Positions 20,934 through 29,405 of a stretch of DNA of 29,405 nt are shown here, piece by piece. The DNA comes from Trichosphaerium sp. ATCC 40318. Taxonomy: Eukaryota; Discosea; Flabellinia; Trichosidae. The stretch spans positions 1 to 29,405 of the forward strand of contig JALMLS010000439.1 in the NCBI GenBank assembly GCA_038496445.1. The letters are read 5' to 3'. The notes under the pieces were generated by a model. The model ran no database searches. It was not told where the DNA came from and was given only the letters and a program-made list of their open reading frames with translations. The position numbers and the translations under genes were made by a program. The number at the start of each line of letters is the position of its first letter. The stretch's first letter is position 1.

Positions 20934-22330
20934 TGAGTTTCAGCCCTGATGTGTACAATTAATTTTCCATTTGTGTGCATATGGTTGTCTACGTGTTCCT
21001 CATCTAGCCATCCCATACGCATTGCGTATTTGAAGGAAATCTTGGCAGAATATTGTTGCTTGAGATACCACCTCAGAGTTATTTCTAAAACCTTACAAAT
21101 ACATCAATAAAACAAATCATCTTTTTTTCCTTTTTTTATCCCGAATGGTTGGATGGAATCAGAACTTAATTATCGTACTACGAATCAAATACATGATGTA
21201 GAGGGAGGGTTTTGAGTGTTCCAGTATAACAATGAAATACGTACTTCTTTAAAAGAAATCTCCTTTTTTTTCTCAATCTCTGTCATTTTTTCTTGGCCAT
21301 AGTTAACACATGTTGCATCAACAGTACTGTCATAGCTAGTGTATATCTGTCGAGTTGGAAGGGTTTTCCTCAAGATTTTCATTCCCTCGGTGCTCGGTTT
21401 GTAGCCAAGTAATATTGTCTCAAACTCTTCTCTAAACTCTGTTACGTAATAAGGCTCTAAACCCACCACAATCGCAGCATCTCCAAAAACACGCTCTTTG
21501 ACGCTTAGCACAAGTGTTAGCAAAACAAAAACCATAACCATTATAGTGGTACCGTTGGGAGTAAACCTCACGTGTGTCCATATCCCATATCTGAATAAGA
21601 GATTGCTTACCATCGACTTCAATCACAGCATTGTAGATGGACTAATAAGAAAAATGGTAAAGAGGTTACTCGCAAGTATCACACAATTCTTCTTTCTTAC
21701 CCACATTTTTTTTGGTCCTTCTTCTTTTTCTTCAAACACGTGATCAAACACGTGTTTTATATTCATTCTATCTTTTGCTGTATCAAACAAGACTATTTTG
21801 GGAACATCACATGTGTTTACTTTCAAGCTGGCTACAAGCTTTTGGAGCTGTAAGTATGCAAGGACACGCACGTTTTGTTGTTTTTTTCAGTACCATTTTT
21901 AGCACTTTCGGTGGTGAGTCTTGTGGAAGAGCTGAAGCGGCTTGGGGCAAGCAGTACTTCCGCAAGCAATATGTAGATCCGAAAATACTCTTAAACGCTG
22001 TATTAATCATTTCTAAGGCGTTTTAGACAAAAAAAGCTGTACAAATACCAAATACCGCTTTTAAGGACTTCTTTTGGCGTCATGAATTGTGCCATGTCGT
22101 ATAAAACATCATCTGGGAGTTTATCGATGTACGATCGCTTAAACCGCGCAGTAATATTTCCTAACCATTTTCAGGGTGTTTGTGATACTTATTTTGTCCC
22201 TAACCCATTCTTGATCCTTATTGTAAGGATGACAACTTACTGTTTCGCTGAATTGCTTTTCTATTGTCCGTTTCAGTCAAGTTAGTCAACTAGTTATTTC
22301 GTCATTTATTTCTCGTAAAAAGTGCTCCAT
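20897..22330 (-). pseudogene. F-box-type host gene interrupted by the transposon
   Basis: Exons: 22330-22291 (tentative), 22160-22056, 22012-21894, 21847-21701, 21641-21572, 21495-21245 and 21091 onward. The part before the element sums to 873 nt with consistent phases. Near the N-terminus is an F-box-like sequence, YIDKLPDDVLYDMAQFMTPK, followed by a charged region and a mostly alpha/beta domain (PKIVLFDTAKDRMN, FGDAAIVVGLEPYYVTEF) that I do not recognise. F-box proteins usually recruit targets to SCF ubiquitin ligases. The last exon reads at 20951 straight into the terminal inverted repeat, adds IRAETQLGIALKNDAYF from the element and stops at 20897. The original C-terminus, if there was more, would lie left of 6625. 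Whether the shortened protein works is unknown. Confidence 0.65.
20934..20948 (-). repeat. Right terminal inverted repeat
   Basis: TGAGTTTCAGCCCTG, the exact complement of the left end, followed by ATGTGTAC. On its complement, AGGCATT again follows three bases inside the repeat. Confidence 0.9.
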
Positions 22331-22421
22331 CCAGTGTATACCACAACACAAATAAAGTGCTTCCAGAGCGAAAAATATCTGGCGAAATAACTAGTTGACT
22401 AACTTGACTGAAACGAACAAT
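22263..22421. repeat. Fold-back sequence with 39-bp arms
   Basis: 22263-22301 and 22383-22421 are inverted repeats with 38 of 39 matches, around an 81-bp loop. The arms contain GTTGACTAACTTGACTGAAA. On the - strand the loop holds the possible start codon of the F-box-type gene and one arm lies in its proposed first intron. It may be a MITE or a hairpin-forming element. Confidence 0.75.
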
Positions 22422-22550
22422 ACAACTTTTGTTTACTTTGCTAGTTTATTGATTCAGACAGAGTTGATTTGAATAGCCCAGAAACTATTGTAGAAAAGAG
22501 ATGGGTCTAATGGTGTTTTGCGTTATGAAGCTTATAACAAGAATTGCTAA

Positions 22551-22850
22551 CATGGACACCATAAAAGCTATGACAAGGATCAAAATTTAAAAGAGATTGC
22601 GGACTATGTACATGGCCGCAAGATCTCCCAGCGAAGATGTAAACCTGATGGTACCTTTCAGGAAGTATACCACACTGGCAATAGGCTATGTAGAGTAATG
22701 TAAAGGTATTTCAAGAGCTGGTTACAATAGTGTATTGGCGTTTGATAGATTGTTGACAGACTCTACAACAAGGAATTACAGGACCGTAGAAGCAAAGGGA
22801 GTTGCGGTTGGTGATTCACTTAATACAAAAAATGAGGCCACCATGTGATA
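22551..22850 (+). pseudogene. Decayed coding remnant, possibly MORN-like
   Basis: The frame 22551-22703 reads DQNLKEIADYVHGRKISQRR and then KPDGTFQEVYHTGNR, the second similar in pattern to MORN-type repeats (DG-x5-Y-x-x-G-x-R). It is bounded by stops. Another frame at about 22732-22850 reads TTRNYRTVEAKGVAVGDSL before TGA. Changes of frame and stops suggest a broken gene. Family assignment is tentative. Confidence 0.35.
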
Positions 22851-23770
22851 CATTAGAAATTATCAATCCTCCATAACCTCTATTATTGTGATATTACCTG
22901 TGGAGGCATTGAATAAATGGAAACAATAAGTTCTGAAGCCAGATTAAATCAGTCTACTATTGTTTGTTATAGTTCTTCGAGCCGTCATTACCACCAATGC
23001 GTAAAGCACCAAGGTAAATAGGTAGTTCCGTTCAAAACTTGAAAAATACTTGACAGTTTTAGCAATGGGTCTTGTCACTTGGCAACTAAAAGTTTCTTTT
23101 TTTAGATTTATCTTTGAGATTATTGTAGTAACATTCTTCTTTTGAGGTAATGTGTAGCTACACTAGCATCCGAATATGTTTACCAAACTTTTCAAGCTTT
23201 CCACATGGAAGTTTTTCGTTCCAATATATCTATCTGGGCCGTTGTCAAAAAAAATGGTCTTTGCAAACTCCGCAAATCTTTGCCAAAGACTTGTACAAAC
23301 TGATTATAGGAGATTTTGTTTATGGAAAAAAAAACCGTTATTTGAGTGGGCGTTTAATAATTTCTCGTCAAATACATAGCATGTTGTACCAGGAGTCTAA
23401 CCAAGCAGAACGCGGATTTAATAAAAAAGTTTTTCAAAAACCAAAAAAAAATTACTACACTAAACCAGATCACACATATGTGTCCTTTGGCCAAGCCATT
23501 TTGTGGAAACTCCACAGAAATATTATATGCTCTGTGGTGTTTTACAAGCTTCTCCTTCTCTTTCTAGGATCGAAAAATCGTAACAACTTTCGGGTCTATT
23601 TGTTCGGTTTTTAGCAATTCCGCTCTCAACTCGTAGCCCTTATGTAGTACTTCAAGTTTTACTATGATGCTTACCAATGAAAAACCTCCGTGTGAATCTG
23701 TTACGCAGTATTTTAAAAAAGGAGCCCAGAGGTAAATAAAACTCAGAGACGACAAACATAAACGCGTTGT
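22851..23770. other. Region without a supported gene
   Basis: A 154-codon plus frame (23150-23614) and an 83-codon minus frame (23564-23815) exist, but neither shows a recognised motif or a consistent splice context. The minus frame end (VLHKGYELRAELLKTEQIDP) looks the more protein-like and may be a gene remnant. Confidence 0.3.
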
Positions 23771-23815
23771 GTACATGTGATCGTTTATCAAAAGCAAAAA
23801 AAAAAAACACGTCAC

Positions 23816-24292
23816 GCCACAAGTGCTGCAGTTCCCAACACTAAACTCTTATCTGTATCTACACGAATCCACGTGTTCTCAGTAAAAGGCGCCAAGGTAA
23901 CGAACAGAGAAGGAGAAGGCCAAAAATCACAGGCATTGAAAAGGATGTTAACTTGGCATAAGCCCAAATCAACAACAGAACCATTCCACACAGCAGGTGA
24001 GGTTTTTTAGAGAGTTTCCTTTTTTTTAAGCTTATGTCCATTTTTAGGAACCCCAAAAGGATGTGATCTTACTCACATGGCTCGTATTGGCTACTACAAC
24101 TCTAAATAGCAACGCAACCATAAAGAATTGGCTGCGATGAGGTTATTTGTTTGTCTTCCAAGCATGAGCCTTAGTCTTATTGACAACCCTGTTGACGAAG
24201 AGGGAGAACAGTTTTGGTGTTGGAAGACCAAAATTGAAACCAAAATCTGTAACAAAAAGGTCTCATTCGTAGTTATTGATGAAGCATTGTAG
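23816..24292 (+). pseudogene. Probable pseudogene with one in-frame TAG
   Basis: Frame 23816-23996 (RMLTWHKPKSTTEPFHTA at its end) joins across a clean 51-nt intron (GTGAGG to TTTTTAG, 23997-24047) to TPKGCDLTHMARIGYYNSK. A TAG at 24107-24109 then interrupts, after which the same frame continues for 60 codons (RLFVCLPSMSLSLIDNPVDE onward) to TAG at 24290. A single nonsense change in an otherwise open gene is the simplest view. No family recognised and no start identified. Confidence 0.45.
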
Positions 24293-24429
24293 TGTCAATA
24301 AATCTCTTAGTGTACTTCATTCAGTACAAATACGTACTTAGTTTTCCCTTTTTGTTGGTTGTCACCATCAAAAGTTTTTAAGGGCTTCGTTTGGTGTTAA
24401 CTGTACCCTATTCATGCTGAGCATGTGCC

Positions 24430-24700
24430 ACCATGCGTCGTTCTAGGCTAGAACCTTTTTTAGGCAGAGAAATAAAACATCACGCAAGGAATTAAAAAAC
24501 TCGTTGTCCTCTTTAACGAGACCAGTTAGCCTCGCTACTGCATTTGTAAATTCTCCTTCTTTTAGGCAAATAGCACGTGAACATCCTGATGCATTTTGAC
24601 GAGGTCAAATCTTCTACTTGCGATTGATAGTTTCTCAATAGCTAGTAGAAGCTGAAGGCCTCGTATATATTGTCTGCCTCATTCAAGTATTTAGCCAGAC
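24430..24700 (-). pseudogene. Frameshifted remnant of a helical protein
   Basis: Three short frames in order on the - strand read like one helical protein: KYLNEADNIYEAF, then LQLLLAIEKLSIASRRFDLV, then GEFTNAVARLTGLVKEDNEF and FFNSLRDV. Joining them needs two frame changes that do not match splice sites, so I call it a pseudogene. The last segment loosely resembles the A-x2-RL-x2-LV-x-ED-x2-FF pattern of Mediator subunit 17, but this is weak. Confidence 0.35.
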
Positions 24701-25390
24701 TGACTTTTAACAAAAAAATTCCAGTTTCTGTACGATCTATCAGATCTTGCGTACGGATCTGCCAATTCTGTCCGATCTTTACAAATCTCACATTTTATGA
24801 TGTACCCTCAACTGTCTAGCAAATCCAACCGTTTCAAAATCACGTGATTTAATTTACAATAGTTATTATTTTTATTTACATATTTGACGGATCCGGCGGT
24901 GTTTACAATCCTACAGCAACTTGGTAGTATTTTTGGGGAGGTTTAACGTTATTACGCCTGATTTGCTGTTTGGGTGCTGCGAGAGCGCTTTTCTTAGCGT
25001 GGGGTAGGCGCAAGCGTAGCGCTAGTAAGTCATACACGTGCCTTGATTTTAGAAGCAAAACAAGCACAGTAAAATTTTGACTTTAGCATTCTGTTAAAAA
25101 AATCGTTGAAACTATTTCTCTGCATGACTTAAACGTATAAGTTTCAAAGATAACGCTTTCCACTTGAGCAACGTACTAGATTGTTCTGGTACAAGTTAAA
25201 ATACTGTGAGCGAAAAGAATAGGTACAAATAATTTTAAAACGGTTTTATGGCCATTTCTTATTACTACGCGTAAACCTCTCCTTAGACGAGCTTTTGGGC
25301 TATTGGAGCTAAATTTGTTGAAATGAAACTAATGTCCCAATAGTCGTACTGAGAGTTCGCCTTCGGGTCTTGTACGCTTACCAGTGGAAT
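24701..25390. other. Intergenic stretch, nothing recognised
   Basis: No convincing gene. There are several GATCT words near 24735-24780 and a locally GC-richer patch near 24980-25025 with AGCGCT at both ends. Neither has an assigned role. Confidence 0.4.
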
Positions 25391-25404
25391 TGGTAGTTAT
25401 AATA

Positions 25405-25571
25405 GTGCGTTCATTATCAGCAGGCCTGGTTTCACCATTGTCAGTACCTGCCAACTAATGAAAGATATTGTTCACAATGTCCTTGGTTACAACAGGTTAA
25501 AATTGAAGCATATTTCAGATGTACACGTGATTTTGAAGCAAAAAGCACCTCAAGAGAATACATAACTGTTT
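25405..25571 (+). pseudogene. F-box/LRR gene fragment
   Basis: The frame reading TCQLMKDIVHNVLGYNRLKL matches the segment just after the F-box of the intact gene at 3627-5123 (SCHFIADIIHDIVGYEQVTL) position by position, then ends at TAA. There is no start and no LRR array, so it is a broken relative of that family. Confidence 0.55.
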
Positions 25572-25607
25572 TTTGGTTGAGTATTCACATAACGGCTACA
25601 AAGCCAT

Positions 25608-25953
25608 GTGCAAGTGTATTTAACTATTGTTCGTATTATCTCGTACTTGTTTAGATATTCCTTGAACTTTGATGTGAGGGTACAACAAAAAGCTCCTGCT
25701 TGCACCAATCATTCGGTTGTAGTGAACAACAAGTGCAACGCAGTTTTCTGCATTGTTGGCGATGCTCCTTTTGAGCCAAATGAAGAATAGGGTGATGACT
25801 CTATTGAACCTTGTTTTGATGATACAGATGACATACCAAACACAGTATTTTCACTTCAAAAGGATTCTTTGAATGGAAAGAGTATAACTCTATGTTCTAA
25901 AGGGTTCAATTCTTTTCCTTTAAGAACCCTCAGATTTTCTAAATCTGAAGCTT
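25608..25953 (+). pseudogene. Open stretch with one in-frame TAG and acidic second half
   Basis: The frame is open from about 25608, interrupted by TAG at 25788-25790 (after CIVGDAPFEPNEE), and continues in frame through CFDDTDDIPNTVFSLQKDSL to TAA at 25951-25953. It may be part of the same decayed gene as the F-box fragment just upstream. No family recognised. Confidence 0.35.
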
Positions 25954-26130
25954 AATTCTGCTACTGTACGACGACCCTTACATGAAAGAAAGAACTGAAG
26001 AATACGATTTTATATAAGTGTAGTGAATTGTTGTCTTCAAAAATCTATCTTTGCCCAAGGCTTCACTTCTGATTTATTTTTCTTCGAAGAAAAAGTAACT
26101 AGTTTTTAAAAACAAGCAGTATTAATTATT

Positions 26131-26730
26131 TTACTTGTTATCTAACAACATTGCCAACCAATCAATACCTTCATACAATCCCTTACCATTTGCTGCACAA
26201 CTACCTTCAATGTGCCATTTTCTATCACTCAAAGATGTTTCCAAGCCCAGCTTTTCAGTCAGTTCAGAAGGTGTAATTGCATTTGGTAAATCTTGTTTAT
26301 TCGCCAGAATTAGAATGTATGATTCTTTTAATGCATCCACAGTAAGTACTCCAGCTAGTTCTTGTTGTGCTTCACAAAGACGATCTCTGTCGTTGCTGTC
26401 AATAACAAAAATAACACCGCTTGCTCCTTTATCTAACTCATTCTGCCATAGACGTCTTAGATCGTATCCTTTGCCTCCTAGATCAAAGGCGCTAAGCGTT
26501 ACATATCTGTTTGTTGCTATTTCTATGTTAAAACCTAGCGCTGGTGTTGTAGTTGTCATTTGACCAATGCGTAGCTTGTGAAGAAGCGTTGTCTTGCCTT
26601 ACTCGAATTACACTGTCAATATACGCTAAATACGCATAGTAATACCTGCATTATCCAATCCTACCATTATTACGCGATGTTTCTGGGGATAGCCAAATAT
26701 TTCTTGAAGCATACTGAATGACACTCCCAT
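26131..26730 (-). CDS. Arf-family small GTPase with unusual switch residues
   Basis: Two exons, 26730-26646 and 26597-26131, are joined across a 48-nt intron and give 183 aa, the usual Arf length. The N-terminus MGVSFSM has the Gly2/Ser6 pattern for N-myristoylation. P-loop GLDNAGKTT, NKQD (ANKQDLPNA) and the SCAANGKGLYEGIDWL end are standard. Arf proteins recruit coats and effectors to membranes when GTP-bound. Two residues are atypical: switch I reads TTTPALGF, with Ala48 in place of the Mg-coordinating Thr, and switch II reads DLGGKG, with Lys71 in place of the catalytic Gln. One extra residue lies before the Trp of switch II. GTP hydrolysis and nucleotide exchange are likely altered. The gene is intact otherwise, so I call it functional rather than a pseudogene. 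Confidence 0.9.
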
Positions 26731-27214
26731 TGTGCTTGTTGTAGTTTTATGTCTGTGGTATTTTGATTGAATTAGCTTTGTTTATTTGAAATATTGCGTT
26801 GCTGTTTAACTGAACTAAGCTCCAGTTAAACTTAAACTATTCCTATTTTCTCCTTAATATTAATATCCATGTATTGATTGTTCTCAATCAAGGAATCCCG
26901 CAAGTAGAACAATCCAACTTAAATTAACATAAGATACCAAGTCTTTTGTAGTCAATAATTGTTGCTGACGGATGATTGTTACTACCATCACCTTAGCATT
27001 TTATTAAAACTTGAGCTCTAGAACGTGGAGAGAAAGTAACTTAGCTTTTGTAGAACATCTTAAAGCTCCTCGTCCTGAGAAACAAATCTCACTTCAGAGG
27101 TGATAGCCAGTGCTTCTATATCCGAAATGGTTCTAATCTTTTTGTTCAGTTGTTTGTACTTATCAATTTTTTTACAAGTATTTTTTTATTTAATTTACAA
27201 ATCATGGCTAGTAT
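26731..27214. other. Intergenic stretch, nothing recognised
   Basis: Spacer between the Arf gene start and the 3' end of the next - strand gene. It presumably contains the Arf promoter. No motif stands out. Confidence 0.4.
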
Positions 27215-29405
27215 TTAATCATCGTAATAATCTGGTACATAATCATCACCTTCTTCATCACTTTGACCGTCATCATATTCAGCGTCATCATCACCATCAA
27301 GGTCAAAATCAAATTCTTCCTCGTCATAAAAATCATCCTATTTCAACAAAAAGAAGTTAAAAACGACTCCTTCACGTCAAGCTTTGTTGATTTTTTTGAA
27401 ATCAAATATGTACCTCATCAAGATACATATCATTTACTTCATCAGCAAGTGTTTCAGGATTAACTGCAATCTCTGTTGACCGTTTTAAGCTCGCTTCGTA
27501 AAATTTTTTCATTTCTTCTTGTTCTTTGTTTAATCGTTCTTCACGTTCTTTTGCTTCTCTCTCTTCTTTAATCCTCTTTGCCTCTTCTTCCTCTCGTTTC
27601 CTTCGCGCTTCTTCGATTGGATCTACTGTCTGAGCACCACGCATCCTCTCCATCATTTCGCCCATACCACCCATACCACGCATGCTTCCACCCATCATAC
27701 CTCCTCCCATTCTTCCACCCATGCCACTCATGCCGCCCATTCGCCCCATGCGACCACCCATGCCGTGCATGCCACGCATACCGTGCATACCGCCCATACC
27801 ACCCATACGCCCCATACCACTCATGCCCATACCGTGCATGCCGTGCATGCCACCAAACTCATCAGCACGACGTTGTCTATCACGCATTGCACGGAAGCGT
27901 TCTTCCGCATCATCTGACGAATCGTCGCTACTATCATCTGCATCTGTGGTCGCAACTGTGCCCAAATCAACTGTATCTGGAGGCAAAGGCTTATTGACGG
28001 CCCGTACAGCAGCGGACTAAACGAGATAAGCACGAAAATCAATCCACAAACTTTTGGCGTAGTACGTACTAGGCGATGATGGAATATAGCTGCCAAGTCC
28101 ATAGGCCAATTTTTACCATCAACTGAATGCTCTACAGAAGGTTTAATTCGAAATGTAGGTAACGCTCACTGAAACAATTACGATTTAAATAAAAGCTTTT
28201 TGCTTGTTATCTGTATTGCACTTAAATAGCTTTGGTTTTGTTGTTGGCAATAAGTGTATCTCAGCAAAGTGGAGAGAAAAAGCAAAAAGCTCAATTGAAG
28301 CTCAAAAATGAAAGTTTTTTTTTTTTGGATGGCACGCTTGGTGTTATTCACGTAATGCAGTGTGAAGGCGAAAAACACTTTAAACGCGTCAAATGTCAGT
28401 TTGTTTAGGTGTTTACCGATAACAAGAGTCCTATCTTTTGTTATCTTTGCTTCTTCGATTGTTAGGTCGCTGTTTGTAAGCGCGTAACCCATTACATTGT
28501 ATTTATGACCGCTTTCACCCTTCTGTACAAAAAAAAATCAGAAATGGCCGTTAAAGGACTGATATGAGTTTAAATTGTGTTGCCAATAGGAACAAACAGT
28601 GTTTGTAAATATTGTAACCCGCCATTGCGTATAAATAACGTAAACGTACCTGTATTTTCATCCATATACGCACAGCACCTGGCCAGTCTTTGTCTTGGTA
28701 GAGTTTGTGTATTTCTCCAATTTTTGTCGTTGGAGCAACCTTCACAGTTGTTGGCGTGTCTTCAGCAGAAATACAGCCGCGTTTGTCACAAGCAGTACAA
28801 TAAATAGGAAATTCAACGGATCTGTAAGTACTGTAAGTCTAATCATTGCTCCACAACACAAAAAAGAGTATTTCAGAGACTGATTTTTAACGTTTAAACA
28901 GCTCCACACAACCAAATACATTTATTAACAAAAACGTACTCAGACGTCATCAAAGAAGCACAAGATGCGTAGGGTATTATTTCTGGGTTCAGATAAGAGC
29001 ACAATACTTACAGTCAACTGTTTTCCCAGAACCTTAAATCTTTACTGATTAAGTTCAGAGGTCTTGCATTGTCCCAATTTGCATAAGTAACAAAACACGT
29101 CAGAAATATTTTGATGTACAAGCTACTACTTTTACTCCTTTTTTACAAAATGGTGACAAACACAATACAAAAACAAGGCGCCAACAATCAACGTTAAAGC
29201 ATTTTGCTTACTGAGGCGTTTCTAAGCCGAAGTCTATTAACGGCTTCTCTGTACTTGTTGTAGGTTCTATAGGTAGCACTGAAGCATCATCTTCGTCTGT
29301 GGACGTTGCATAATTACCATCACTTCGAGGTGTCAAGACGATATCTCAACAGGCGTGTGTTCTTTAAAAATTGTTTCTACCATCGCATCACCATCACTCA
29401 CGTCA
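27215..29405 (-). CDS. Unknown protein with Met/Gly-rich centre and acidic tail (5' partial)
   Basis: Exons: 29344-29212, 28821-28650, 28522-28417, 28164-28070, 28016-27414 and 27337-27215, all in matching phases; more 5' sequence lies beyond 29344. The order of parts is: acidic/proline segment, a cysteine motif IYCTACDKRGC, a folded-looking domain (TKIGEIHKLYQDKDWPGAVR, WMKIQKG), an Asp/Ser-rich stretch, a region of about 60 residues made of MG, MGG, MHGM and RMGG repeats, a long E/K/R-rich helix likely to be a coiled coil or single helix, and an Asp/Glu/Tyr tail. No family is recognised. The 390-nt intron 29211-28822 could hide another exon, and the donor at 28416 (GTAAAC) was chosen to keep frame. 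AATAAA follows the stop. Confidence 0.6.

Larger units (their letters stand above)
6627..20948. mobile_element. Four-gene DNA transposon, 14.3 kb, CACTA/Plavaka/KDZ-like
   Basis: Perfect 15-bp inverted ends (CAGGGCTGAAACTCA) lie at 6627-6641 and 20934-20948, 17 bp if the flanking AT is counted. Each end is followed inward by matching sets of subterminal repeats. The core holds genes B, A and D on the - strand and C on the + strand, all with full-length spliced frames, and three of them plus C have AATAAA close downstream. Gene A has motifs of CACTA/Plavaka/KDZ-type transposases, so movement by cut and paste is expected. The flanks show at most a 2-bp AT duplication. No reverse transcriptase, DNA polymerase B, tyrosine recombinase or helicase motif was seen. 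The right end interrupts an exon of a host gene. Confidence 0.85.

Noticed and set aside
6627-20948. Polinton/Maverick, Helitron, Starship or retroelement
   Set aside because: No DNA polymerase B, capsid, integrase, RepHel, DUF3435-type recombinase, reverse transcriptase or long terminal repeats were seen. The ends and gene A fit a DDE cut-and-paste element.
6616-20958. An 8-bp target-site duplication as in hAT elements
   Set aside because: The flanks (ACCCAAT on the left, ATGTGTA on the right) share no more than AT.
24430-24700. Mediator subunit 17 fragment
   Set aside because: Only a loose pattern of about 20 residues resembles that family, and the region needs two frameshifts, so no name was given.
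26135-26563. 142-codon plus-strand frame
   Set aside because: It is the antisense shadow of the Arf GTPase exon, whose motifs are unambiguous on the other strand.
27578-28020. Proline/methionine-rich plus-strand frames
   Set aside because: They are antisense readings of the Met/Gly repeat tract of the minus-strand gene.
1-29405. Reassignment of TAG to glutamine in this genome
   Set aside because: Three open stretches contain single TAGs, but the intact genes A, B and C and the F-box/LRR gene use many CAA/CAG codons and no in-frame TAG in more than 2,700 codons. One of the three cases (1730) is removed by a normal intron.
1-29405. tRNA, rRNA genes or CRISPR arrays
   Set aside because: I found no A/B box pair with cloverleaf potential, no rRNA-like sequence and no direct repeats with unique spacers.

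Overview
The window is eukaryotic nuclear DNA, AT-rich and intron-dense. Coding stretches are broken by small introns, mostly about 35-80 nt, with donors such as GTACGT, GTAAGT and GTGCGT and TAG/CAG acceptors. Many genes are followed by AATAAA. The host genes (a kinase with an HRDLAARN loop, F-box/LRR proteins, an Arf GTPase) and a TTAGGG-type array suggest a protist, perhaps an amoeba-like or early-branching opisthokont lineage. I cannot name the organism. All exon models below were made by eye from reading frames and splice signals. A model that adds up to an exact multiple of three over many exons is good evidence, but it is not transcript evidence.

Left flank (1-6624). On the + strand: the 3' part of a protein kinase gene (1-1342); a 236-aa coiled-coil protein with KEN-box and CDK-type motifs (1538-2639); an unresolved helical reading frame (2818-3406); a 155-bp MITE-like inverted repeat (3452-3606); and an F-box/LRR gene with about 15 repeats (3627-5123). 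A 1.03-kb non-autonomous element with inverted ends and telomere-like repeats follows (5183-6213), then about 400 bp with nothing recognised.

Centre (6627-20948). A 14.3-kb DNA transposon is bounded by perfect 15-bp terminal inverted repeats (CAGGGCTGAAACTCA), with AT on each outer side. Inside each end lie two nested sets of subterminal repeats: AGGCATT/AATGCCT outside and TTACYGTCAAAAA inside. The core carries four apparently intact, heavily spliced genes. Three run head to tail on the - strand: B (860 aa), A (871 aa, the likely transposase) and D (about 470 aa). One, C (524 aa), runs the other way. The 1.5-kb divergent spacer between B and C holds a 15-bp minisatellite and a tandem array of about 90-bp TATA-bearing units directly upstream of C. 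Gene A has an N-terminal C2H2 finger, an acidic region and motifs like those of CACTA/Plavaka/KDZ-type transposases. B, C and D match nothing I recognise. I consider this four-gene element the most novel system in the window.

Right flank (20949-29405). The element sits inside an exon of a - strand F-box-type gene (22330-20951), whose frame now runs 18 codons into the element before a stop. Beyond this are a 159-bp fold-back with 39-bp arms, several decayed coding remnants (a MORN-like fragment, frameshifted helical protein, F-box fragment), an Arf-family GTPase with substituted switch residues (26131-26730, -), and a multi-exon gene with a Met/Gly-rich centre and acidic tail that leaves the window on the right.
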